Assembly: GCA_947493215.1 (NCBI GenBank)
Contig: CANLQE010000002.1
Location: 1 to 64,000, forward strand
Direction of reading: 5' to 3'
From: an uncultured Sphingomonadaceae bacterium
Lineage (GTDB): Bacteria > Pseudomonadota > Alphaproteobacteria > Sphingomonadales > Sphingomonadaceae
DNA: 64,000 nt
Made by a program: the position numbers and the translations under genes. Position 1 is the stretch's first letter; every line of letters starts with the position of its first letter. The notes under the pieces were generated by a model. It saw nothing but the letters and a program-made list of their open reading frames with translations. It searched no databases and was not told where the DNA came from. Positions 1-8,515 of the stretch are shown piece after piece.

Positions 1-190
1 TCTTGCAAATAATCCGCTTCTTAAACAAACGGAAACCCCGGCTATAGGCTTCTTTTGCAGGATCACGGGGCTGCGAAAAACCACCGCCACTAAATCCACC
101 ACCGCCGCGACCGCCGGAACCACTGGCAAAAGCCGGCGTAGATGTAAGCGACACCGCAACAACGGCGATAAGCGCGTGCTTAAATTTCAT
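1..190 (-). CDS. Secreted Gly-rich protein, truncated by window edge
   Basis: Only the first 63 or so codons are inside the window; the C-terminus lies beyond base 1. The start ATG (188-190) follows an AGGAGG ribosome-binding site about 8 bases upstream. Residues 1-22 form a clear Sec signal peptide (Lys near the N-terminus, hydrophobic core, TPAFA cleavage site). A Gly/Ser-rich stretch follows, then a segment containing RDPAKEAYSRGFRLFKK. The mature protein should be periplasmic or exported. I do not recognise the family; the visible part is too short to assign a function. Confidence 0.6.
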   Translation of the reverse strand, partial: MKFKHALIAVVAVSLTSTPAFASGSGGRGGGGFSGGGFSQPRDPAKEAYSRGFRLFKKRIICK

Positions 191-342
191 GATGATGATC
201 CTCCTAAGACAATTGATTCTTCTATACTTCGCACCAAAAATGATATTGGTTACAGCGGGTTCCAAAAAATAATCAATGTCGATTAAAGAACGAACTTACG
301 TCTATAAGAAATCGAACTCCCCTAGAAAAGGCAAAAAATCGA

Positions 343-933
343 GTGGAACACCATCCGTGCAGAGCGGTCCTATTCACCCGCTTTCCTGATGCTGGGAAGG
401 CCAAAACCCGACTCATTCCTGCCATTGGCGCGGATGGAGCGGCGGCAATCCACAAGATATTAACCGAACGGACAATTGCTACTTTAAGATCTAGCAACTG
501 CCAAGTCGAAATTCGCTATACCGGAGCCGACAAATCCGCGTTTCAAAAATGGCTAGGCGGCGATTTGACTTTCCTTGCCCAGCCTGACGGCGACCTGACA
601 GACCGCTTGTTGGCCGCGTTATTGCCTGCCCCTGTGCTGTTCTTTGGCTCCGATACACCTGACCTAAAAGACTATCACATAGAGCAGGCCATCACCGCTT
701 TGCAGGATCATGATGTGGTTGTTGGGCCAGCAGAAGATGGAGGCTATTATTGTATCGGGGTAAATGATTCCTATCAATTCCTGTTTGAAGATATGCCATG
801 GAGCACGGATCAGGTTTTGTCCGAAACATTGAGGCGTGTGGCCGAACAAGGCATGACATGCAAAATGCTAGAAACGTTGAGCGATTGCGATACGCCCGAA
901 GACCTTGCTCGGTGGCCTTGGTTGACCGCGTGA
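343..933 (+). CDS. TIGR04282-type glycosyltransferase (DUF2064)
   Basis: 196 residues, GTG start. The N-terminus reads AVLFTRFPDAGKAKTRLIP, the nucleotide-binding signature of the CofC/DUF2064 nucleotidyl/glycosyl-transferase fold; FFGSDTPDL (about residue 98) and VVGPAEDGGYYCIG (about 125) are the other conserved blocks of TIGR04282. This family is named after its co-occurrence with radical SAM proteins and with the TIGR04283 glycosyltransferase, and is linked to arsenosugar synthesis. Here the TIGR04283 partner follows after 19 bases and a radical SAM gene is next, so the three probably form one transcript. The sugar donor and acceptor cannot be told from the sequence. Confidence 0.85.
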   Translation: MEHHPCRAVLFTRFPDAGKAKTRLIPAIGADGAAAIHKILTERTIATLRSSNCQVEIRYTGADKSAFQKWLGGDLTFLAQPDGDLTDRLLAALLPAPVLFFGSDTPDLKDYHIEQAITALQDHDVVVGPAEDGGYYCIGVNDSYQFLFEDMPWSTDQVLSETLRRVAEQGMTCKMLETLSDCDTPEDLARWPWLTA

Positions 934-952
934 ACATGACTATGGACCGACC

Positions 953-1681
953 ATGAGCAAAGTTACGATCCTGGTGCCGACGTTGAATGAGGAGCAAGCG
1001 CTTCCGCAAACCATCGGGTGTCTAGGAACACTCCATCCACCGGCTGATGAGATATTGCTGGTCGACGGCGGCAGCGAAGACGCGACCAGACAGCTGGGCA
1101 TAGAGGCGGGGTTAACGGTTCTGTCATCCCCGAAGCGTGGCCGGGGGCCACAGATAAATTTTGGCGTTTTGCAGGCTAGTGGTGATATTATCTGTGTGCT
1201 TCACGCGGACTCAACTCTACCGGTCGATGCGATTGCGGAAATTCGCAAGGCCATGGCAAATCCCAGATTGTCATTGGCCAGTTTTACGCCCCGTATCGCC
1301 GGACCAAACGGCACAAGATGGGGCTCCACCGTCCATAACTGGTTAAAGACCTGGTATATCCCCTTGCTAATGCGGCCATGGCTATTTTTTAAAGGCGTCC
1401 GATTGCTATTCGGTGACCACGCCATGTTCTTCCGGCGAGATCAGTTTCTTGAAGTCGATGGCTGTGATGAAGAAGTCGTAGTGATGGAAGAGGCTGATCT
1501 TTGCATCAAGCTAGCGCGCTTTGGTCGCACGCAAATGATCCCGCGCTGGGTATGGACATCGGATCGGCGGATAGCCGCATGGGGGCGATGGCGGGCCAAT
1601 TGGATTTACGTAAAAGTCGGTATGATGTGGGCCCTGGGCGCACGCAAACGACTGGCGGACCACTATCCCGATATTCGTTAG
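953..1681 (+). CDS. TIGR04283-type family 2 glycosyltransferase
   Basis: 242 residues. GT-A fold of the GT2 type: VTILVPTLNEEQALPQTI at the N-terminus, the metal/nucleotide block LLVDGGSEDATRQ (about residue 36), the SPKRGRGPQINFG block (about 60) and a DxD-like HADST motif (about 84). Late in the protein an EEADLCIKLARFG block and an arginine-rich tail match the rSAM-associated TIGR04283 family. It should transfer a sugar from an activated donor at the inner side of the membrane or in the cytoplasm; the acceptor is unknown. It sits 19 bases after its usual TIGR04282 partner, with start ATG at 953. Confidence 0.85.
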   Translation: MSKVTILVPTLNEEQALPQTIGCLGTLHPPADEILLVDGGSEDATRQLGIEAGLTVLSSPKRGRGPQINFGVLQASGDIICVLHADSTLPVDAIAEIRKAMANPRLSLASFTPRIAGPNGTRWGSTVHNWLKTWYIPLLMRPWLFFKGVRLLFGDHAMFFRRDQFLEVDGCDEEVVVMEEADLCIKLARFGRTQMIPRWVWTSDRRIAAWGRWRANWIYVKVGMMWALGARKRLADHYPDIR

Positions 1682-1785
1682 CTTCGACGGCCCGGAAAAT
1701 TGGTAAAATCCGGCAGAAACACATAATCATTTGCTTTTATTCGCAGATATGTAACCAAGCGGTTTAACCGGGCGAAACAATAAGC

Positions 1786-2745
1786 ATGACAACAATATCT
1801 CCATTTACAATTGCTGAAACCCGGCCTCTGGCACAAGATAAGTTTCAAAACCCACTGGTAACAGCAAAGGGCGAACCGCGTGCGTCTGTGGCGATGACCG
1901 GGCTTGAAACCCTGTGGTTCAATACCGGTACACTTTGTAATCTTGCCTGCAAAAGTTGCTATATTGAAAGTTCTCCAACCAATGATGCATTGGTCTATAT
2001 ATCGGTCGATGAAGTTCGCTCCTATCTCGATGAGATAGCCAATAATGGACTGCCGACGCGAGAAATTGCCTTCACCGGCGGCGAGCCATTCATGAATAGC
2101 GACATGATAGCAATTCTCACGCTCTGTTTGGAACGTGGCTTTGAGGTGTTGGTATTATCCAACGCCATGCGGCCGATGCGACGGTTTGAAAAACAGCTAT
2201 TAGCCCTGCCCAACCGCGATAGACTTACGATAAGAGTGAGCCTCGATCATTTCACACAACATGTGCATGAGGCCGAACGGGGACCCAATAGCTGGAACAA
2301 AGCCATGGACGGTCTTATCTGGCTTGCGTCGAATAATATCCGCACGACAATTGCCGGACGCCATTTGGATGGCGAGAGCGAGGCCGTTGGAAGGACGGGA
2401 TATGCAACGCTTTTCGCGGCTCATAATCTGTCCATAGACGCCAAAGATCCCATGGCCTTGGTCCTGTTTCCTGAAATGGATGAGAAAGCCGATGTTGCGG
2501 AGATCACGACTGCCTGTTGGGACATTCTGGACGTGGCACCTACGAGCATCATGTGCGCCTCCAGTCGCATGGTCGTCAAACGCAAAGGCGACACAAGTCC
2601 CCGCGTCGCGGCATGTACGTTGCTACCCTATGATCCACAATTTGACATGGGTGAGACGCTGGCAGAGGCCTCTCAAACCGTAAAGCTCAATCATCCGCAT
2701 TGCGCTCGCTTCTGCGTGCTCGGCGGCGCGAGCTGTTCAACCTAG
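1786..2745 (+). CDS. Radical SAM protein, divergent ArsS-like
   Basis: 319 residues. The motif CNLACKSC supplies the CX3CX2C ligands (Cys51, Cys55, Cys58) of the SAM-binding [4Fe-4S] cluster, and FTGGEPFMN is the GGEP SAM-binding motif. The following IESSP resembles the region after the cysteines in arsenosugar proteins of the ArsS type, but the protein lacks the usual CHVDAGP wording, so I call it divergent. The C-terminus is Cys-rich (ARFCVLGGASCS), suggesting an auxiliary Fe-S cluster of SPASM/Twitch type. It follows two rSAM-associated glycosyltransferases and overlaps the convergent mtnP by nine bases at the 3' ends. The reaction catalysed is not known. Confidence 0.8.
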   Translation: MTTISPFTIAETRPLAQDKFQNPLVTAKGEPRASVAMTGLETLWFNTGTLCNLACKSCYIESSPTNDALVYISVDEVRSYLDEIANNGLPTREIAFTGGEPFMNSDMIAILTLCLERGFEVLVLSNAMRPMRRFEKQLLALPNRDRLTIRVSLDHFTQHVHEAERGPNSWNKAMDGLIWLASNNIRTTIAGRHLDGESEAVGRTGYATLFAAHNLSIDAKDPMALVLFPEMDEKADVAEITTACWDILDVAPTSIMCASSRMVVKRKGDTSPRVAACTLLPYDPQFDMGETLAEASQTVKLNHPHCARFCVLGGASCST

Positions 2746-3603
2746 AGCGCGTCCGGCGACGTTTTTTAGCTTGGCTACCAATAGCGGATCACGCGCAGAC
2801 GGATCAGTAATCAGAGCAAAATCCAGCACATTGTCAATTGGACTGGCTTCGCGTTCCGCCGGTAAGCTGCGGGCAAGATGTGCGATCAGATCGCGCGCTT
2901 TTGCTGCATTGCTATGCATTTGGGCAATCACTGCGTCGACTTCAACCGGGGCTTCATTTTCTCGCCAGCAATCATAATCGGTGACCATGCCGATCAGTGC
3001 ATAGGGCAGTTCCGCTTCGCGGGCCAATTTTGCTTCTGGCATGGCCGTCATTCCAATGACATGCGCGCCCCATTGGCGATAAAGATGGCTCTCCGCACGC
3101 GATGAAAATTGCGGTCCCTCCATCGCTAAATAGGTCCCACCCTCGCGAATATTTGCGCCGGCTTTGCGTGCCGCCTCAACGGCATATGCAGATAGGCGAG
3201 AGCAAACAGGATCAGCGACGGAAACATGAGCAACCAGACCGTCTCCGAAAAAGCTTTTTTCCCGCGCGAATGTGCGATCTATAAACTGATCAACGGTGAC
3301 GAAACGACCCGGTGGCAGATCTTCCGCAAGCGACCCTACTGCCGAAATTGATATTAAATCCGTCACCCCCATTTGCTTCATGGCATCAATATTGGCGCGA
3401 AAATTCAATTGACTCGGACCAAGGCGATGTCCGCGACCGTGGCGTGGCAAGAAGACGCATTTGACGCTGCCGATATAGCCGACAAGCAGATCGTCCGATG
3501 GCTCACCCCAAGGTGTATCCAGCGATATCCATTTGGCATCTTCCAGCGCATCCAGCTGATACAGACCAGATCCGCCGATAATCCCCAATACCCATTTGCT
3601 CAT
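2737..3603 (-). CDS. mtnP: S-methyl-5'-thioadenosine phosphorylase
   Basis: 288 residues, the usual length. MTAP cleaves 5'-methylthioadenosine with phosphate to adenine and 5-methylthioribose-1-phosphate. The family's phosphate and ribose motifs are visible: GIIGGSGLY at the start, LPRHGRGH (about residue 52), SISAVGSL (about 85), AMEGPQFSSRAES (about 162). MVTDYDCW near residue 209 carries the Asp typical of 6-aminopurine phosphorylases rather than the Asn of guanosine/inosine enzymes. Its 3' end overlaps the radical SAM gene. The role may be plain methionine salvage, or removal of adenine from a 5'-substituted adenosine made by the neighbouring radical SAM enzyme (inference). Confidence 0.92.
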   Translation of the reverse strand: MSKWVLGIIGGSGLYQLDALEDAKWISLDTPWGEPSDDLLVGYIGSVKCVFLPRHGRGHRLGPSQLNFRANIDAMKQMGVTDLISISAVGSLAEDLPPGRFVTVDQFIDRTFAREKSFFGDGLVAHVSVADPVCSRLSAYAVEAARKAGANIREGGTYLAMEGPQFSSRAESHLYRQWGAHVIGMTAMPEAKLAREAELPYALIGMVTDYDCWRENEAPVEVDAVIAQMHSNAAKARDLIAHLARSLPAEREASPIDNVLDFALITDPSARDPLLVAKLKNVAGRALG

Positions 3604-3806
3604 ATTTTAGATTCCGACCTGTTTGAAAAGTTTAGAGCCGAATATGGACAGCGACGAGCCATGCCGCAACTGCAATTGCGCTCCACATCTCTATTCGGGC
3701 CGAAAGAGTTCCAAATAGCGATAATCACGATTGTGATTTACCTTCGCGCCATATCAGGGAATAGAAAAAATAAAATTTGGGACGGTTTTGAAAGAATAGT
3801 GATAGA

Positions 3807-4886
3807 ATGAAACGCTACGGGATTATTGGTGCGGGTATGATGGGCCGGGAGCATATCAGCAATATCGCGCTCGTCGACGGCGCGCAGCTGGTGGCTTTGA
3901 GTGACCCCGATGCCGGTTCATTGGAACAATCGTTGAACCATGCCAAAGCCAAAGGCTTCGCGCCAGCCACCTTTTCCCAATCGGCCACCATGATGGAGAG
4001 CTGCGCACTGGATGCCGTCATTATCGCGACTCCCAATCACACTCATTTTTCGATCATGCAGGATGTGATGCAACATCCCATCGCGATATTACTCGAAAAA
4101 CCGATGTGCACCACGGTTAAAGATGCACGGGCCTTGCATAAGGCAGCGAAGAGCCATTCGCATTTATTATGGATTGGCTTGGAATATCGGTACATGCCGC
4201 CCGTTACAAAATTCGTCGAAAATATGCATAACGGCATCACCGGTCCGGTGAAAATGCTGTCCATAAGAGAACATCGGTTTCCGTTTTTGGAAAAGGTTGG
4301 GGACTGGAACCGGTTTAGCGAAAATACTGGCGGAACGCTGGTCGAGAAATGCTGTCATTTCTTTGATCTAATGCGGCATATATTGCGTGATGAGCCCGCA
4401 CGAATATATGCAACTGGTGGTCAGGACGTGAACCATCTCGACGAGCGTTATGATGGCCGTCAGCCTGATATACTCGACAATGCTTATGTCGTTTTGGACT
4501 TTGCAAAAGGCACGCGCGCTATTCTCGATCTCTGTATGTTCGCCGAGGGATCGCAGGAGCAAGAAGAAATTTATGCGCTGGGCGACAAAGGCAAGCTTGA
4601 GGTTGCTATTCCGTCTGCTCAAATGACATGGTCACCGCGCGACAAAAGCGGACCATTGGTTGAAACAATCGAAACGCCGACAGAGGCCTTGCAAGCCGGT
4701 GACCATCATGGTGCGACATTTTTCCAATTGACCAAATTTCATGACGCCTTGCTCAACGGACATAGTGCCGAAATCTCAACATGGGATGGATTACGATCGG
4801 TCGAGATCGGCGCCGCGGCGCATGAGTCTATCGAAACCGGGTTGCCTGTAAACTTAGATATCAATTCTTCCAGTGAAGGAACGTAA
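3807..4886 (+). CDS. Gfo/Idh/MocA family oxidoreductase
   Basis: 359 residues. The N-terminal Rossmann domain has GIIGAGMMGREHISN, DAVIIATPNHTH (about residue 71) and the family's EKPMCTT motif (about 93), where the Lys helps position the nicotinamide. A C-terminal alpha/beta substrate domain carries GGTLVEKCCHFFDL with the catalytic His. Such enzymes oxidise or reduce sugars, inositols or their derivatives with NAD(P). It is immediately followed by an aldo/keto reductase with no gap, so the two are cotranscribed and probably act on the same polyol or sugar. The substrate is not deducible. Confidence 0.88.
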   Translation: MKRYGIIGAGMMGREHISNIALVDGAQLVALSDPDAGSLEQSLNHAKAKGFAPATFSQSATMMESCALDAVIIATPNHTHFSIMQDVMQHPIAILLEKPMCTTVKDARALHKAAKSHSHLLWIGLEYRYMPPVTKFVENMHNGITGPVKMLSIREHRFPFLEKVGDWNRFSENTGGTLVEKCCHFFDLMRHILRDEPARIYATGGQDVNHLDERYDGRQPDILDNAYVVLDFAKGTRAILDLCMFAEGSQEQEEIYALGDKGKLEVAIPSAQMTWSPRDKSGPLVETIETPTEALQAGDHHGATFFQLTKFHDALLNGHSAEISTWDGLRSVEIGAAAHESIETGLPVNLDINSSSEGT

Positions 4887-5840
4887 ATGAAAAAAATCCC
4901 TGAAATCGGCTTTGGTCTTTGGAAAGTGGCTCCCGCTGATTGCGCTGATATCGTTGTAGAGGCGATCAAGGCGGGTTACCGCCATTTCGATTGCGCGGCC
5001 GACTATGGCAACGAAGCTGAGGTTGGTGCTGGATTGAAAGCTGCGATTGATCAAAAATTGGTAAAGCGCGAGGATTTGTGGATCACTTCCAAGCTCTGGA
5101 ATACTTACCATCATCCTGATCATGTCGAAGCGGCGTGTCGCAAATCGCTGGTTGATTTGGGACTGGACTATCTCGATCTATATCTCATTCACTTTCCAAT
5201 TGCGCTAGAATATGTGCCCTTTGAAACCCGCTATCCGCCCGAATGGCTGCTGGATCCAGATGCAGACAATCCCGTCATGCAACGCGCACCTGTCCCGCTC
5301 CATGAAACTTGGGGTGCAATGGAACAATTGGTTGAAAAGGCCCTCGTTCGGCAAATCGGCGTGTGCAACTATAATAGCGCGCTGATCAACGACCTCATGA
5401 GCTATGCCAGGACGCCACCCGCCATGCTGCAGATTGAGGCACACCCCTATTTGACCCAAGAAAAGCTCATCAGACTGGCCGGGCAATATAAGATTGCCGT
5501 TACCGCTTTTTCGCCGCTTGCCGCATTGTCTTATGTTGAACTCGAGATGGCTGGACAGGGGGACAGCGTCTTGACGGAACCAGTGGTGCAAGATGCCGCA
5601 TCAGCGCATGGCAAATCTCCGGCCCAGATTGTTCTGCGATGGGGCGTTCAGCGAGGAACATCAATCATTCCCAAGAGCAGCAACCTCGATAGAATGAAAG
5701 AGAATCTTGCGATCACTGATTTCTCACTAACCGATAGTGAAATGAGCGCTATCTCTGCGTTGAATGCCGATCGCCGCTTCAATGATCCTGGCGTATTCTG
5801 CGAAGGCGCGTTCGGCCTGCTCAATCCGATATATGATTGA
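4887..5840 (+). CDS. Aldo/keto reductase
   Basis: 317 residues, the normal length for the AKR superfamily. The catalytic tetrad is complete: Asp35 and Tyr40 in HFDCAADYGNE, Lys69 in WITSKLW and His102 in LIHFP. The NADP-binding region IIPKSSNLDRMKEN lies near residue 258. The insert VPFETRYPPEWL after the catalytic His resembles xylose/aldose reductases. The start ATG directly follows the stop of the Gfo/Idh gene and has an AAGGAA ribosome site inside that gene. It probably interconverts an aldose and alditol, or reduces a ketone, together with its neighbour. Confidence 0.9.
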   Translation: MKKIPEIGFGLWKVAPADCADIVVEAIKAGYRHFDCAADYGNEAEVGAGLKAAIDQKLVKREDLWITSKLWNTYHHPDHVEAACRKSLVDLGLDYLDLYLIHFPIALEYVPFETRYPPEWLLDPDADNPVMQRAPVPLHETWGAMEQLVEKALVRQIGVCNYNSALINDLMSYARTPPAMLQIEAHPYLTQEKLIRLAGQYKIAVTAFSPLAALSYVELEMAGQGDSVLTEPVVQDAASAHGKSPAQIVLRWGVQRGTSIIPKSSNLDRMKENLAITDFSLTDSEMSAISALNADRRFNDPGVFCEGAFGLLNPIYD

Positions 5841-5850
5841 GGAAATTAAA

Positions 5851-6786
5851 ATGATGCAGCAGCAATGGAAAGAAATTGCGTTTCCGAAAATCGTGGAGGC
5901 CAACGCGGCCAGCGATCTTTCAGAATATTTAACATGTGAAAAAGAGCAGATTGATCGGGACCTTGGGGCAACTGGCGCGATATTGTTTCGTGGTTTTCAA
6001 GTGCCAAAAATCGATGACTTCGATATGGCGGTTCAGGCCTATGGAGCAGAGAATTTTCCCTATGCTGAGTCGCTTTCCAATGCCGTACGGATTAATCTGA
6101 CGCCCCGGGTATTCACCGCCAATGAAGCGCCGCCGGACACGAGCATATTTCTCCATCACGAAATGGCACAAACACCGATTTACCCATCCAAGCTGTTCTT
6201 TTATTGTAATATTGCCGCTGATGAAGGCGGAGCAACCCCACTATGTCGATCCGATATTCTGCTCGAGAAGATGGAAGCGGAGAACCCCGCCCTGATCACC
6301 AAATTTGCAGAGAAAGGCGTCCGCTACACTCATACTATGCCGGCCCAGGATGACGCGCAATCGGGTCAGGGGCGAAGTTGGCGCAGCACATTGGGTGTCG
6401 AGGATATAACTTCCGCAGAGGGCCGTCTTAAAAGTCTGGGATATGAATGGCAGTGGCTAAAACATGATGCGTTGCGCGTAACGTCGCCCCGGCTCGATGC
6501 TGTGCGGGTGATGCACGATGGGCGCAGGGTATTTTTCAATCAGTTGATCGCCGCCTATCGCGGTTGGGCGGACGAACGCAATAATCCTGAAAAGTCCATT
6601 TGCTTTGGTGACGGCAGCGCCATCGAGGCAGATCAAATGCAGGTTGCCATTGATCTGGCAGATACGCTGAGCTTTGATTTGAAATGGGAGGCAGGCGATG
6701 TCGCCCTGATCGACAATTTTTTGGTCATGCATGGGCGCAGGCCATTTAATGGTACGCGCAAAGTGCTCGCCTCGTTGATCAAATAG
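5851..6786 (+). CDS. TauD/TfdA-family Fe(II)/2-oxoglutarate dioxygenase
   Basis: 311 residues from the ATG at 5851, which has a GAGGA site at 5838-5842; a reading frame upstream is open but overlaps the AKR gene. The iron facial triad appears as an HxE variant (His102, Glu104 in FLHHEMAQ) with the distal His294 in LVMHGRRPF, whose Arg would bind 2-oxoglutarate. The HxE form is seen in SyrP-like and clavaminate-synthase-like members. It lies 10 bases after the aldo/keto reductase and ends overlapping the convergent symporter gene. It probably hydroxylates or desaturates a small molecule; the substrate is unknown. Confidence 0.85.
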   Translation: MMQQQWKEIAFPKIVEANAASDLSEYLTCEKEQIDRDLGATGAILFRGFQVPKIDDFDMAVQAYGAENFPYAESLSNAVRINLTPRVFTANEAPPDTSIFLHHEMAQTPIYPSKLFFYCNIAADEGGATPLCRSDILLEKMEAENPALITKFAEKGVRYTHTMPAQDDAQSGQGRSWRSTLGVEDITSAEGRLKSLGYEWQWLKHDALRVTSPRLDAVRVMHDGRRVFFNQLIAAYRGWADERNNPEKSICFGDGSAIEADQMQVAIDLADTLSFDLKWEAGDVALIDNFLVMHGRRPFNGTRKVLASLIK

Positions 6787-8515
6787 ACACCGTCCTTACA
6801 GGGGGTTTCGCGGCCCAGGCCCAATAGATTAAATTGGCCAAGATCAGTGATAGCAGGAGTGTGTAGAAGAGGCTGCTCAAGCCATCGCCTGATGCCAATC
6901 CAACATTCGAAAAGAGCAAGTAGAGAGCGATAACGCAAGAGAACAGGGTTGCCGCTAATGGCCTGGCAAAACGCCATGGTGTGAGATCAACCTTTGCGTT
7001 AAGCGTGAATTTCCAAGCTGTTTCTCTTGGGCGAAGATAACCAAGCGTCAGCATGATCGCGACTTCAACGACGAATAATATCGCATATTGATGAAGGAAA
7101 TGTAGCGTGATCACCTCATCAAAAACAAACCGTAAAAGTCCGTATGCGATGACGTGAAAGACAATTACGATCTTTGCGCCAAGGGCCGGCACACGCCGGG
7201 TAAAGAGACCGACAATGACAATCACAACGGTCGGAATGTTATAGAATCCGGTAAAAATCCGAATTATCTGCCACAGGCCTTGTTCGGCAAAATAGAGCAA
7301 GGGCGCGACAACGAACGAGAATAAAGCGATCACAACGCTAGCGATTTTCGCGATACGTACCAAATCCTGATCGCTGGCTTTGCCTTTTCGCCAAGGACCA
7401 TAAACGTCCAGACAAAATAAGGTTGCTGCGCTGTTGAGCAGCGAGTTGAAAGAACTGAACACTGCACCTAACAACACGGCAAGAAAGAAACCGGCGAGAT
7501 AAACTGGCATGACATCGCGGATCAAGCGGGGATAAGCCTGGTCAATGGACCCAAGCCCTGGACCATAAAGGTGGAAAGCAATCACCCCGGGGACCATCAT
7601 CATGAAGGGTACAAGCACCTTGAAGAAGCCCGAAAAAAGAACGCCTTTCTGTCCTTCGGCAAGCGACGCTGCGCCCAATGTTCGCTGGATGACATATTGA
7701 TTGGTGCACCAGTAAAACAGGTTGGCGAACAACATACCGGTAAACAAAGTACCAAAGGGCGTCGGATCATCCGCATTTCCAATGGCATTGAGCTTGCTTG
7801 GATGATCGTTGACCAATTTGGTCATGCCATCGCCAAAGCTTCCTTCCCCCAGCGCAATGAGACCCAGCACTGGCACCAATATGCCGATGATCAGCAAACC
7901 GATGCCATTGATGGTATCGGAAACCGCAACAGCCTTTAATCCCCCAAAAATTGCATAAACCGAACCGATCAGACCTATGGCAACGACCGTCGTTACCAAC
8001 GCCGGAAAATAACCTATGCCTAGCATTTCTGGTACGTTGAACAGCTGCATCACGGCTATCGAACCGGAGTAAAGCACCGACGGGATAGTTACTAAACCAT
8101 AGCCCAACATGAACAAAACCACCGACATCCGCCGAACATCAGCATCGAAGCGATCGTTGAGAAATTCGGGCAAGGTCGTGAACGCCCCCGCGAGGTAGCG
8201 CGGCAGGAAGATTAACGCCATTGCGATCGTGGCAACGGCAGCCGTGACCTCCCACGCCATACTGCTCAAATTATAACCGTAAGCGGAACCGTTTAGGCCG
8301 ATAAGCTGCTCCGCCGATAAATTGGTTAGCAGCAGGGAGCCCGCGATAAACACACTACTCAATCCGCGCCCTGCTAAGAAATAGCCATCCTTGCTATCCA
8401 CACTGCCGCGGGTCTTGCGCCACGAAATCCAGGCGACCAGTCCCATGAAGAATATGCAGCTCACTAATGTTATGAGAAGGTTATCTTTTATCAACAGGAC
8501 AGCTCCGATCCTCAA
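6779..8515 (-). CDS. Sodium:solute symporter (SSS/SLC5 family)
   Basis: 578 residues if the TTG at 8513-8515 is the start; a second TTG at 8492-8494 has a better spaced GGAG site and would give a protein seven residues shorter. There is no ATG early in the frame. Roughly 13-14 hydrophobic segments are visible. The N-terminal block DGYFLAGRGLSS and LLTNLSAEQLIGLNGSAY are characteristic of sugar-type SSS carriers (SGLT/YidK-like). It would import a sugar, polyol or similar solute with Na+. Its 3' end overlaps that of the dioxygenase by eight bases, which suggests that it feeds the convergent oxidoreductase module (inference). Confidence 0.88.
   Translation of the reverse strand: MRIGAVLLIKDNLLITLVSCIFFMGLVAWISWRKTRGSVDSKDGYFLAGRGLSSVFIAGSLLLTNLSAEQLIGLNGSAYGYNLSSMAWEVTAAVATIAMALIFLPRYLAGAFTTLPEFLNDRFDADVRRMSVVLFMLGYGLVTIPSVLYSGSIAVMQLFNVPEMLGIGYFPALVTTVVAIGLIGSVYAIFGGLKAVAVSDTINGIGLLIIGILVPVLGLIALGEGSFGDGMTKLVNDHPSKLNAIGNADDPTPFGTLFTGMLFANLFYWCTNQYVIQRTLGAASLAEGQKGVLFSGFFKVLVPFMMMVPGVIAFHLYGPGLGSIDQAYPRLIRDVMPVYLAGFFLAVLLGAVFSSFNSLLNSAATLFCLDVYGPWRKGKASDQDLVRIAKIASVVIALFSFVVAPLLYFAEQGLWQIIRIFTGFYNIPTVVIVIVGLFTRRVPALGAKIVIVFHVIAYGLLRFVFDEVITLHFLHQYAILFVVEVAIMLTLGYLRPRETAWKFTLNAKVDLTPWRFARPLAATLFSCVIALYLLFSNVGLASGDGLSSLFYTLLLSLILANLIYWAWAAKPPVRTVSI

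Noticed and set aside
3373-3810. 145-codon frame on the plus strand between mtnP and the Gfo/Idh gene
   Set aside because: It is mostly antisense to mtnP, whose protein motifs are clear.
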